This document shows, piece by piece, positions 6,081 to 13,017 of a stretch of DNA of 17,243 nucleotides. Location: NCBI GenBank assembly GCA_050945855.1, contig JBMNTS010000024.1, forward strand, positions 1-17,243, read 5' to 3'. The position numbers were made by a program, and so were the translations under genes. Positions within the stretch are counted from its first letter, which is position 1; each line of letters opens with the position of its first letter. The notes beneath the pieces were generated by a model. The model saw only the letters and a program-made list of their open reading frames with translations. It made no database searches and had not been told where the DNA came from. The DNA comes from CAYSNP01 sp050945855. Its GTDB lineage: Bacteria > Bacillota > Clostridia > Christensenellales > DTU072.

Positions 6081-7850
6081 TTAGTTTTGCCCGTTCAATA
6101 TCGCTCTTATCCTTCTTACTCCGCTGCTGCTGGATTGCTCTTTGGTAATGGAAAAACTCCCCAGTTCCCTGGTGTTGGCGGCGTGAGGGCCGCCGCAAAT
6201 CTCTTTGCTGTATCCTTTTATGGTGTATACGTTGACGATATCCGCGTATCTGTCCGTAAAGCTGCCCACCGCGCCTTCCTTCAGCGCCTGCTCAAGGCTC
6301 ATTTGCCGGCATACCACGTCCACGCCGTCCGCTATAGCCTTGTTGACGTATTGTTCCACAGCCGCTATTTCTTCTGCTGTCAGCGGACGGGGGAAATTAA
6401 AGTCCAGCCGCAGCCTTTCCGCGGTTATATTGGAGCCGCGCTGGGAAATGCTATTATCGCCCAGCACCTTTTTTAAGGCGGCAAGCAATAAGTGTGTGGC
6501 TGTATGCAATTTTGTGGTTGCCTCGGAATCGTCCTGAAGCCCGCCTTTGAACTTTTGTTCCGCTCCCGCCTGCGATTTAAGCTGATGCGCCTCCATCGCG
6601 CTTTTGTAGCCTTCCATATCCACGCTTATGCCGCGCTCAGTGGCCAATTCCTGTGTGATTTCTATGGGAAAACCGTAAGTATCGTACAGCCTGAAAGCGG
6701 TTTTGCCGCTTAATACGCCGTCTTTCAGATAAAATACCACCTTATCGAATTCCTTTAAGCCCTGCGCCAGCGTTTTGTTGAATTTTTCTATTTCCAGGGA
6801 TAATTCGTTAAGGATTTTATCCGCGTTTTGCTCAAGCTCGGGATAAATGCCCTTATAAGTGTTTATATAAATGCGCGCTATTTCCGCAAGCTTGCAAAAA
6901 TCCGCGTCCATCGCGCGGTAAAAACGCACCGCGCGCCTGATAAGCCGCCTTAATACGTATCCCTGGTCCACGTTGGAGGGGGTGACCCCTCTGGGGTCGC
7001 CCAGAATAAATACGGCGGTACGTATATGGTCGGCGATAATGCGCTTCTCTCTGCCGAATCCTTGCGCTATCTTATCCAGATACGCGAAAACATCGGTAAA
7101 AATATCAATGTCGTATACGGACTCGTGCCCGCCCAGCACCGCCACGGTACGCTCCAGTCCCATGCCCGTATCCACATTCTTTTGCTTTAATGGAGCAAAG
7201 GAGCCGTCCTCCAGCTTCTCGTACTCCATAAATACGTTATTCCAGATTTCCACGTATCTGCCGCAACCGCAGCCCGGTCCGCAATCCTTATCGCAACCGC
7301 GCTTGCCCGTGTCGTAAAAAATCTCGGTGTCCGGACCGCAGGGACCGGTAATGCCCGCGGGTCCCCACCAGTTGTCCTTTTTGCCCATAAAGAAAATTTT
7401 GTCCGCAGGTATGCTCAGCTCCTGCCAGATGGATGCGCTTTCAATATCCTTGGGCGCGTCGCTGTCCCCTTTAAAAACGGTGACGGCAAGCAGGCTTTTG
7501 TCTATGCCCAGCTCTTTGGTCAAAAACTCAAAAGAATAGCTTATGCTCTCCCGCTTGAAATAATCCCCCAGCGACCAATTGCCCAGCATTTCAAAAAAGG
7601 TGCAATGGGTAGCGTCCCCCACCTGCTCGATGTCTCCGGTACGCACGCATTTCTGCACGTCCGCAAGCCGCCTGCCCTTGGGGTGAGGCTGTCCCATAAG
7701 ATAAGGCACCAGCGGGTGCATGCCCGCTGTGGTAAAAAGCACGGTAGGGTCGTTTTCCGGTATAAGCGAAGCGCCCGGAATAATCGCGTGCCCCCTTTGC
7801 TCAAAAAAGCGCAGATATTTTTCTCTCAGTTGCGCGGAAGTAATTTTCAT
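6081..7850 (-). CDS. alaS: Alanyl-tRNA synthetase, short form
   Basis: Charges tRNA-Ala and proofreads mischarged Ser/Gly. The class II core is intact: FTTAGMHPLVPYL at about 39-51, CVRTGDIEQVGDATHCTFFEM at 68-88, WWGPAGITGPCGPDTEIFYD at 161-180, NVDTGMGLERTVAVL at 225-239, and the tRNA-recognition helices around 276-312 (DHIRTAVFILGDPRGVTPSN, YVLRRLIRRAVRF). The editing domain keeps its zinc ligands His449, His453, Cys552 and His556 (HTATHL and CGGPH). At 589 residues it is far shorter than the usual 850-900. It ends right after GVRRIRAI, so the DHHA1/C-Ala domain is missing, and the editing site begins about 100 residues earlier than usual, implying a reduced linker barrel. A Cys-rich loop (CDKDCGPGCGCG, 186-197) may bind metal. 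It starts 4 bases after apgM with a weak ribosome-binding site. Confidence 0.95.
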   Translation of the reverse strand: MKITSAQLREKYLRFFEQRGHAIIPGASLIPENDPTVLFTTAGMHPLVPYLMGQPHPKGRRLADVQKCVRTGDIEQVGDATHCTFFEMLGNWSLGDYFKRESISYSFEFLTKELGIDKSLLAVTVFKGDSDAPKDIESASIWQELSIPADKIFFMGKKDNWWGPAGITGPCGPDTEIFYDTGKRGCDKDCGPGCGCGRYVEIWNNVFMEYEKLEDGSFAPLKQKNVDTGMGLERTVAVLGGHESVYDIDIFTDVFAYLDKIAQGFGREKRIIADHIRTAVFILGDPRGVTPSNVDQGYVLRRLIRRAVRFYRAMDADFCKLAEIARIYINTYKGIYPELEQNADKILNELSLEIEKFNKTLAQGLKEFDKVVFYLKDGVLSGKTAFRLYDTYGFPIEITQELATERGISVDMEGYKSAMEAHQLKSQAGAEQKFKGGLQDDSEATTKLHTATHLLLAALKKVLGDNSISQRGSNITAERLRLDFNFPRPLTAEEIAAVEQYVNKAIADGVDVVCRQMSLEQALKEGAVGSFTDRYADIVNVYTIKGYSKEICGGPHAANTRELGSFSITKEQSSSSGVRRIRAILNGQN

Positions 7851-7854
7851 ATAG

Positions 7855-9057
7855 TTATTCGCCCTTTAATAAATAATTTACCAAGTCCATGCCCGATTGC
7901 ATAAATATGCCGTTTAGGGCTTCTTTTTCCGAAAAGCGGATGCCCAAATCCCGCTTATTGTTGCTGCGGTATATTACGAACGGAACAGGCTCTCCGGTGT
8001 GGGAACCTATAGAGAGCGGCGTGGGGTGGTCGGCGGTTACGCAAAGCGTATACTCCTGCCCCATGCTTTTTAGGCCTTCCCATACCAGTCCCGTTACCAT
8101 ATCCGCCTTTTCTATCGCTTTGATTTTGCCTTCCAGGTCTTTCTGGTGTCCGCATTCGTCCGGCGCCTCTAAATGCACATAGATAAAGTCCAGTCCCTCT
8201 TTCAGTCCGTCCAGACACGCCTGCGCCTTGCCTTCAAAATTGGTGGAAAGGGTGCCTGTCGCCCCCTCCACGTTTATCGCGCGCATCCCCGAAAGTTTGG
8301 CGATGCCTTTAAGCAAGTCCACCGCGCTTATTATGCCCCCTTTTATGTTAAACTTTTCATAAAAGCCGGGCAGGGAGGGTCTTTTGCCCTGTCCCCACAG
8401 CCATATATGCGTGGCGGGCGCCTTGCCCGCCTTGGCGCGCGCCGTATTTACCGGATGCGCCGCCAAGATTTCTTCGGACGCCCTTATCAAATCAATATAT
8501 CTTTGCCCGTCTTTGCCGCGGGGGAGATAATCTCTTATTTTTTGTCCTGATATGTTATGCGGAGGGGTAAAGGATACCTCGGTTTCTCCGTTTACCACCA
8601 GACAATGGCGGTAGCTTACTCCGTTGTAAAATTTGGCTCCCTCTCCGCCCAGCGCATTATCCACCGCCGTTATCAGCTCTTTGGCTTCCGCGCTGGAGAT
8701 TTCGCCCGCGCTGTAATCCAGCATCCGCTTTTCCGAAAAATCCGCCTCTCCGCTAAGGGTAACGAGATTGCAGCGCATCGCGGTATCCGAATCATTCAAT
8801 TTTACGCCGAGGCTGACCGCCTCGATAGGGCTGCGCCCCGTATAGTATTTGCGCGGGTCGTAGCCTAACATGGAAAGGTTGGCGACATCGCTGCCCGGCT
8901 GCATATCCTTAGGCACGCTTTGGCACAGTCCTACCTCGCCTGATGCCGCAAGAGCGTCAAAGTTGGGCGTGTTCGCCGCTTCCAAAGGGGTTTTGCCCCC
9001 CAGCTTTTCGATAGGATAGTCCGCCATACCGTCGCTTAATATTATTACGTATTTCAT
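7855..9057 (-). CDS. apgM: Cofactor-independent phosphoglycerate mutase, archaeal type (ApgM-like)
   Basis: A 400-residue member of the alkaline-phosphatase superfamily that interconverts 3- and 2-phosphoglycerate in glycolysis. Landmarks are KYVIILSDGMADYPIEKLGG with metal ligand Asp9, GSDVANLSMLGYDPRKYYTG with the presumed nucleophile Ser56, HLEAPDECGHQKD, CVTADHPTP and SHTGEPVPF, which supply the other metal ligands. I chose the ATG at 9055-9057: AAGGA lies 8 bases upstream, the protein begins exactly where the family does, and a promoter sits at 9084-9112. The frame stays open to 9306, but that extension crosses the promoter. Some bacterial members of this subfamily have been proposed to be homoserine kinases. 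No threonine-pathway gene is nearby, so mutase is preferred but not certain. First gene of the run that includes alaS. Confidence 0.93.
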   Translation of the reverse strand: MKYVIILSDGMADYPIEKLGGKTPLEAANTPNFDALAASGEVGLCQSVPKDMQPGSDVANLSMLGYDPRKYYTGRSPIEAVSLGVKLNDSDTAMRCNLVTLSGEADFSEKRMLDYSAGEISSAEAKELITAVDNALGGEGAKFYNGVSYRHCLVVNGETEVSFTPPHNISGQKIRDYLPRGKDGQRYIDLIRASEEILAAHPVNTARAKAGKAPATHIWLWGQGKRPSLPGFYEKFNIKGGIISAVDLLKGIAKLSGMRAINVEGATGTLSTNFEGKAQACLDGLKEGLDFIYVHLEAPDECGHQKDLEGKIKAIEKADMVTGLVWEGLKSMGQEYTLCVTADHPTPLSIGSHTGEPVPFVIYRSNNKRDLGIRFSEKEALNGIFMQSGMDLVNYLLKGE

Positions 9058-9083
9058 ATTTGTTTTCCTTTTTGCCTTATAAT

Positions 9084-9112
9084 ATAATAGCAAAATACGC
9101 CCCTTTTTGCAA
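9084..9112 (-). promoter_or_regulatory. Sigma-A type promoter of the apgM-alaS operon
   Basis: On the minus strand TTGCAA and TATTAT are separated by 17 bases. The start is expected near 9077, giving a leader of about 20 nt, too short for a T-box or riboswitch. Confidence 0.8.
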
Positions 9113-9184
9113 CCGAATAAATAAGGACGGGTCGCGCGGCAAATAAATACGGCTTTTTGCGCAAGATAATTTAAGGAGGCAAAT

Positions 9185-9319
9185 ATGGAATACGAAAAGC
9201 GGAACAGAAAAAGGGAGCGCACTATAGGGACTATGATATCCTCTCTTAAAGACGAGGCGGAGTTATCTTTAAGGCTGTACAGGCGAAAATCGCCCAAAAA
9301 GCCCAAGGAAAGAGACTAA
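9185..9319 (+). CDS. Small basic protein of unknown function (44 aa)
   Basis: A short gene I do not recognise. AAGGAGG lies 5 bases before the ATG, one of the strongest ribosome-binding sites in the window, and a terminator hairpin follows 16 bases after the TAA. The 44 residues are highly charged: 15 Lys/Arg against 8 Asp/Glu. The basic ends (EYEKRNRKRER and RRKSPKKPKERD) flank a more helical middle (IGTMISSLKDEAELSLRLY). No signal peptide, membrane segment or Cys motif is visible. I find no convincing promoter directly upstream; the stretch 9113-9172 is AT-rich and shared with the divergent apgM promoter. The gene lies opposite the spurious N-terminal extension of the apgM frame. Nucleic-acid or ribosome binding is possible from charge alone, but unproven. 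Confidence 0.65.
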   Translation: MEYEKRNRKRERTIGTMISSLKDEAELSLRLYRRKSPKKPKERD

Positions 9320-9335
9320 TCCCCAAAAAACAAAA

Positions 9336-9361
9336 CAGACCGCGATAAGCGGTCTGCTTTT
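9336..9361. terminator. Bidirectional terminator shared by two tiny convergent genes
   Basis: CAGACCGC-GATAA-GCGGTCTG forms a perfect 8-bp stem. It is followed by CTTTTATT on the plus strand and by TTTTGTTTTTT on the minus strand. It sits between the 44-codon gene and the opposing 22-codon gene. Confidence 0.9.
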
Positions 9362-9377
9362 ATTAATCAGTTACTGT

Positions 9378-9446
9378 TTAGTTGTTTTTCTTTTCTTTCT
9401 TGTTTGTTTCTTTTTTCTCGGTTCTGTTCTTTTTATTTTTATCCAT
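9378..9446 (-). CDS. Tiny Lys/Asn-rich peptide (22 aa)
   Basis: A minus-strand frame with GGAGGTGAA, a near-perfect ribosome-binding site, 5 bases before the ATG, and TAA after 22 codons. The peptide has 9 Lys, 5 Asn, 1 Arg, 3 Glu and 1 Asp, and no hydrophobic residue except Met1, starting MDKNKKNRTEKK. The shared hairpin lies 16 bases downstream and has a long T-run in this direction. A possible -10 (TATACT, 9482-9487 on the minus strand) is correctly placed for a leader of about 28 nt, but no good -35 is visible. Low complexity makes homology calls impossible by eye. It should be disordered and may bind nucleic acid. Leader-peptide or regulatory-RNA roles are alternatives, since little but the translation signals argues for a protein. 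Confidence 0.6.
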   Translation of the reverse strand: MDKNKKNRTEKKETNKKEKKNN

Positions 9447-9512
9447 ACAAGTTCACCTCCGCGTTTAGTATTTGCATCATTAGTATATTTAAACCTCTTA
9501 CGCGAGAGCATA

Positions 9513-9541
9513 TTGACACACTTTCTGCCATAAAATATACC
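9513..9541 (+). promoter_or_regulatory. Sigma-A type promoter of the 266-aa unknown gene
   Basis: TTGACA (perfect -35) and TATACC are separated by 17 bases. A short leader leads to AAGGAGGG (9553-9560) and the ATG at 9565. Confidence 0.8.
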
Positions 9542-9564
9542 AGTCTCTTATTAAGGAGGGTGCT

Positions 9565-10365
9565 ATGTCGCTTGTAAAAAAAACAATTGTGCTGAGCGAG
9601 AAGGGCGTAAAAGGTCATATAACGGTTGTGCGCATAGGCTCCAGCGTGGGGGCTAAGGTAATACTCACAGAGGAAATCGAGAGCGGCACTCTTTACCTGA
9701 AAATAGGCTCCAATCCGGTAACGCAGCATATTATTAAAGGCAAAAGGCTGGAGTTGGCGCTCAATAATTCGCTGCTCAACCAAAACGATGAGATTGGCGG
9801 AATAATAATATGCAAAGGCAAGCTGTACGCGGCGGGCGGCGCGTATAAAAACATAAAAATCGACACAGAAGAGGCGGAGACCGCCTTTAAGGAAGAAATT
9901 GACACTTTTGAACCCGAGGAAGAGCCCGCGCCCCTAAAGGAGGAACAGCCCAAACGCCCGGAAATACAGGATTACCTCAAAGAGGAAAAGGAAGAAAAAT
10001 CCAAAATCTTTGATTATTCGCAGGAGAATTACAAAGAAACCAATTTTTATATTAAGCAAAAAAATAAATTTGACGAAATCTTTACCATTTACCCCGCCAA
10101 CAAGGAGCTTGAGGAGCATATAGAGGACAGCAGGTGGGTGACCGTGAACTATGACGGAGAGGACTATTACGTGGTGGGACTGTTAAAGACGGACAACACC
10201 GTTACGCATATAGTATACGGCGTACCGGGCATTGCCGGCATTTATCCGCCCAAGGAAACGCTGGAAATTTCGGACTGGCTGCCCACTCCCACCCGCGACA
10301 ATCCCAAAAGAGGGTACTGGCTCATTTTTCAGGACGCCATGACGGGAAATATCACCAAAATATAA
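9565..10365 (+). CDS. Two-domain protein of unknown function (266 aa)
   Basis: A soluble protein with no signal peptide or membrane helix. Residues about 1-100 look like a beta-rich domain (GHITVVRIGSSVGAKVIL, GTLYLKIG, IGGIIICKGKLYAAGG). A charged, low-complexity linker follows (about 101-150; Glu, Lys and Pro rich, with EPEEEPAPLKEEQPKRPE). The C-terminal domain (about 155-266) has KFDEIFTIYP, DGEDYYVVGLL, THIVYGVPGIAGIYPP, DWLP and GYWLIFQDAMTGNI. From memory this layout resembles uncharacterised clostridial proteins ending in a VPG/WLP/GYW block, but I cannot name a family. AAGGAGGG and a near-consensus promoter give a confident start. It stands alone, diverging from the 22-codon gene and ending at a terminator. 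Confidence 0.9.
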   Translation: MSLVKKTIVLSEKGVKGHITVVRIGSSVGAKVILTEEIESGTLYLKIGSNPVTQHIIKGKRLELALNNSLLNQNDEIGGIIICKGKLYAAGGAYKNIKIDTEEAETAFKEEIDTFEPEEEPAPLKEEQPKRPEIQDYLKEEKEEKSKIFDYSQENYKETNFYIKQKNKFDEIFTIYPANKELEEHIEDSRWVTVNYDGEDYYVVGLLKTDNTVTHIVYGVPGIAGIYPPKETLEISDWLPTPTRDNPKRGYWLIFQDAMTGNITKI

Positions 10366-10366
10366 A

Positions 10367-10383
10367 GCGCCCCTACGGGGCGC
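10367..10383. terminator. Terminator hairpin between the unknown gene and lysS
   Basis: GCGCCCC-TAC-GGGGCGC is a perfect 7-bp stem that begins 2 bases after the stop of the plus-strand gene. The minus-strand side has TTTATATTTT directly after the stem, so it should also serve lysS; the T-run on the plus side is poor. Confidence 0.75.
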
Positions 10384-10420
10384 GTTGCGATTTACTGATA
10401 CCTTTTTCCCATAGGCGGCG

Positions 10421-11914
10421 TTATGCGCCGGCTTTCGGTTTTAAGGTGGGGAACAATATTACGTCCCTGATGGAATACTGGTCGGTAAACAGCATCACCA
10501 TTCTGTCTATCCCTATCCCCAGTCCGCCTGTGGGGGGCAGACCGTATTCCAGCGCGGTGACAAAATCCTCATCCGTCATCTGCGCTTCCTCATCCCCTTT
10601 GGCTCTTTCTCTGGCTTGCGCCTCAAAGCGGGCGCGCTGGTCTATGGGGTCGTTTAATTCGCTGAAGGCGTTGCCCATTTCCCTGCCGTATATAAACACC
10701 TCAAACCTTTCTGTAAGCCTTTTGTCCGAGGGCTTGCGCTTGGCAAGCGGACTTACTTCTATAGGATAATCTATTACAAAGGTGGGCTGAATCAGCGTCG
10801 CTTCGCAGCAGGCGTCAAATACCTCGTAAAGCGCGTTGCCCCACGGCGTGCTCTCGGTAACATCCACGCCCCTTGCGCGGGCAAGCGCAATCGCCTCTTT
10901 GTATTCCATATTTTCAAAATCTATGCCTGTGGCCTCTAATACCAGGTTTAGCATACTGATTCTGCGCCAAGGGGTACCCAAATCTATATCTGTGCCCTGA
11001 TATGTCAGTTTGGAAGTGCCCAAAACCTTTTGGGCGCAATAGTTAAACAACTCCTCTGTGATATTCATCATATCGTTGTAATCGCTGTACGCCTCATACA
11101 ACTCTATGGTGGTAAATTCCGGATTATGCTTTATGCTTATGCCCTCGTTGCGGAACAGCCTGCCTATCTCGTACACCTTTTCGAAGCCGCCCACAATCAA
11201 TCTTTTAAGATACAGTTCCGGCGCGATTCTCAGGAACATATCCAGATCAAGGGTGTTGTGGTGAGTGATAAAAGGACGGGCGTTGGCTCCGCCCGCAACC
11301 ACGTTAAGTATGGGGGTTTCCACTTCCATAAAGCCTTTGGCAGATAAAAATTCGCGTATCGCGCTGATAATTTTACTGCGCTTTTCAAAAGTCTCTTTTA
11401 CTTCGGGATTGGCTATCAGATCCACGTAACGCTGACGGTATCTCAGTTCGGGGTCTTTAAGTCCGTGATACTTTTCGGGCAAGGGCAGCAAAGCCTTGGA
11501 GAGCAGAATATAGTTGTGCGCTTTTACGCTAATCTCTCCCCGCTTTGTGGTAAATACTTCGCCCTCCACGCCCACGATATCGCCGATATCCAGCTTAAGA
11601 AACTCCTCGTAAGTCTGTTCGCCCAACTCGTCCACGCGCACGTAAGCCTGAATCTTGCCCGCGCCGTCCATAAGGTGAACGAAAGCGGCCTTGCCCATAA
11701 CGCGCTTGCTCATCAGCCTGCCCGCTATCCTGACGCTTTTGCCTTCCAGCGCGGCGTAATTGTCAAATATATCTTTGCTGAGCGCGGTTTTACCATAAAG
11801 GGTAACCTCAAAAGGGTCTTTTCCCTGCGCCTTAAGCGCGGCAAGTTTTTCCAGTCTTATCGCTTTTTGCTCGTTTTCGTCCCGTATCGCTTCGGTTAAA
11901 TTTTCTTCGTGCAT
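10421..11914 (-). CDS. lysS: Lysyl-tRNA synthetase, class II
   Basis: Charges tRNA-Lys with lysine. The 497-residue length is normal for bacterial class II LysRS. An N-terminal OB-fold anticodon-binding domain spans about 58-140 (VRIAGRLMSKRVMGKAAFVH, then GKIQAYV). The catalytic core has ELRYRQRYVDLIANP at about 156-170, motif 1 around 180-206 (FLSAKGFMEVETPIL), GGANARPFITHHNTLDLDMF at 208-227, and motif 2 at 251-272 (GRLFRNEGISIKHNPEFTTI). Motif 3 is GLGIGIDRMVMLFTD, starting near 464. It starts 12 bases after the greA stop and shares that gene's promoter. The pairing greA-lysS is common in Clostridia. No T-box leader is present. It ends at a hairpin shared with the convergent gene. Confidence 0.98.
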   Translation of the reverse strand: MHEENLTEAIRDENEQKAIRLEKLAALKAQGKDPFEVTLYGKTALSKDIFDNYAALEGKSVRIAGRLMSKRVMGKAAFVHLMDGAGKIQAYVRVDELGEQTYEEFLKLDIGDIVGVEGEVFTTKRGEISVKAHNYILLSKALLPLPEKYHGLKDPELRYRQRYVDLIANPEVKETFEKRSKIISAIREFLSAKGFMEVETPILNVVAGGANARPFITHHNTLDLDMFLRIAPELYLKRLIVGGFEKVYEIGRLFRNEGISIKHNPEFTTIELYEAYSDYNDMMNITEELFNYCAQKVLGTSKLTYQGTDIDLGTPWRRISMLNLVLEATGIDFENMEYKEAIALARARGVDVTESTPWGNALYEVFDACCEATLIQPTFVIDYPIEVSPLAKRKPSDKRLTERFEVFIYGREMGNAFSELNDPIDQRARFEAQARERAKGDEEAQMTDEDFVTALEYGLPPTGGLGIGIDRMVMLFTDQYSIRDVILFPTLKPKAGA

Positions 11915-11926
11915 TTTTTTACCTGC

Positions 11927-12391
11927 TTATTTGCTGATCTTCAATACCTTAAGCCTTATGACGCCCCGCGGGGTGGAAACTTCCACCTCGTCCCCTTTTT
12001 TCGCTCCCATAAGCGCGCTGCCGATAGGGCTTTTTTCGCTTATTTTGTTTTCCCTGCTGTTGGCCTCAAGGCTGGAGACTATTTTGTATTCCTCTTCCTC
12101 GCCGCTGTCCGCGTACTGTACCTTGACTACGGTGCCCAGCCCCACTTTTTTAATGCTTATAGTGCTTTCGTCAATTACTTCCACGCCCGACAGTTTGGCT
12201 TCCAAAGTGGAAATCTCCCTGTAAATCTGAATTTGCGCCTCTTTTGCCGCGGCATACTCCGCGTTTTCGGACAAATCCCCGAACTCCTTTGCCTTCCTTA
12301 TGGCTTCCGCAACCTCCGCAGAGGCTACGGTTTCAAGGTAATTCAACCTTGCCACCAATTCATCGTATTTCTTTTGCGAAATCTTTTCCAT
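11927..12391 (-). CDS. greA: Transcript cleavage factor GreA
   Basis: A 154-residue protein of typical GreA length that enters the RNA polymerase secondary channel and stimulates cleavage of backtracked RNA. Residues about 1-75 form the antiparallel coiled coil. It includes GDLSENAEYAAAKEAQ (about 38-53), where the acidic Asp/Glu tip coordinates the catalytic Mg2+ in GreA. The C-terminal FKBP-like domain contains PIGSALMGAKKGDEVEVSTP and ends with GVIRLKVLKI. GGGAGGCG lies close to the ATG. It is the promoter-proximal gene of a greA-lysS operon with a near-perfect promoter, implying steady high expression. Confidence 0.97.
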   Translation of the reverse strand: MEKISQKKYDELVARLNYLETVASAEVAEAIRKAKEFGDLSENAEYAAAKEAQIQIYREISTLEAKLSGVEVIDESTISIKKVGLGTVVKVQYADSGEEEEYKIVSSLEANSRENKISEKSPIGSALMGAKKGDEVEVSTPRGVIRLKVLKISK

Positions 12392-12430
12392 AACGCCTCC
12401 CGAATTATTACGCCTTTTCTGTTTCGATAG

Positions 12431-12459
12431 ACTATATCACATATGGAAGCAAATGTCAA
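12431..12459 (-). promoter_or_regulatory. Near-consensus sigma-A promoter of greA-lysS
   Basis: On the minus strand a perfect TTGACA is 17 bases from TATAGT. The predicted leader is about 33 nt. The remaining gap (12460-12524) is AT-rich; a weak CTTAATA/TATTAAG hairpin (12497-12517) follows queT but has no T-run on its strand. Confidence 0.88.
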
Positions 12460-12524
12460 TAAGTTGAAAAGACATCCCCTCCGCGATGCGAATATTCTTA
12501 ATAACTATAATATTAAGGTTTTAT

Positions 12525-13016
12525 TTATTTTGATATAATTTTTGTATTTTTAACCGCAAAATAAAGGGGGATTCCCAAAAGATACACCGCGCCCGCCTGC
12601 GAAAGAAAAATCGCGCCCATATTATAAAAGAAAGCGGCGTCGGAAGCGAAAATAAGCCAGATAAGGGGCAGAACAAGAGCGTTAAAGAGCACGGGAGGCA
12701 GCAGCGCCAGCGCCAGTCTGCCACTTTCCCCCGCCTTTAGTTTGCGCCAAATAAGCCTTGTCGCCGCCGCGGCCGCCAGCGTGGCAAGGGTGCCGAAGGT
12801 CATATCGTACCAGCCGAAGGGGCTTAGGATATTGGCAAGCAGGCAGCCTATGGCAAGTCCCGGAATTGCCTCCGCCATAAAAACGGGCAGGATGGTGAGC
12901 ATTTCCGCCGCTCTGAATTGCAGAGGCCCGAAACTCAAAGGTTGCAGAAAATAGGTGAGAGTAAAGTAAAGCGCCGCGATTACGGCGGCGCGCGCTATTG
13001 CTATCGTGCTTTTCAT
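12525..13016 (-). CDS. queT: QueT-like ECF transporter substrate-binding (S) component
   Basis: A 163-residue membrane protein of the QueT family, the S component proposed to import queuosine precursors together with the shared ECF module (EcfA/A'/T), which is not in this window. It is highly hydrophobic with about five or six membrane segments. The N-terminal helix is followed by FGPLQFRAAEMLTILPVF (about 28-45), which matches the QFR-E-LT-LP signature of QueT. GLAIGCLLANILSPFG also fits. I chose the ATG at 13014-13016, one base after the TGA of the ABC permease. An upstream in-frame ATG exists but would overlap the permease by about 55 bases and lies before the family start. No PreQ1 riboswitch is visible; it seems translationally coupled to the exporter. 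Confidence 0.88.
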   Translation of the reverse strand: MKSTIAIARAAVIAALYFTLTYFLQPLSFGPLQFRAAEMLTILPVFMAEAIPGLAIGCLLANILSPFGWYDMTFGTLATLAAAAATRLIWRKLKAGESGRLALALLPPVLFNALVLPLIWLIFASDAAFFYNMGAIFLSQAGAVYLLGIPLYFAVKNTKIISK

Positions 13017-13017
13017 C

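Noticed and set aside
5457..6476. 339-codon plus-strand open frame
   Set aside because: Lies opposite the clearly functional dipeptidase and alaS genes, has no ribosome-binding site and looks like a shadow of their codon use.
9058..9306. N-terminal extension of the apgM frame by 83 codons
   Set aside because: It crosses the promoter at 9084-9112 and the opposite 44-codon gene. The family start and a ribosome-binding site match the ATG at 9055-9057.
9495..9508. CTCT-N6-AGAG as an operator between divergent promoters
   Set aside because: Only 4 bp per arm; such short inverted repeats occur often by chance.
9439..9783. 114-codon minus-strand open frame
   Set aside because: Antisense to the well-supported 266-aa gene and its promoter; no family resemblance.
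12497..12517. CTTAATA/TATTAAG hairpin as queT terminator
   Set aside because: AT-only stem, and no T-run on the minus strand after it.
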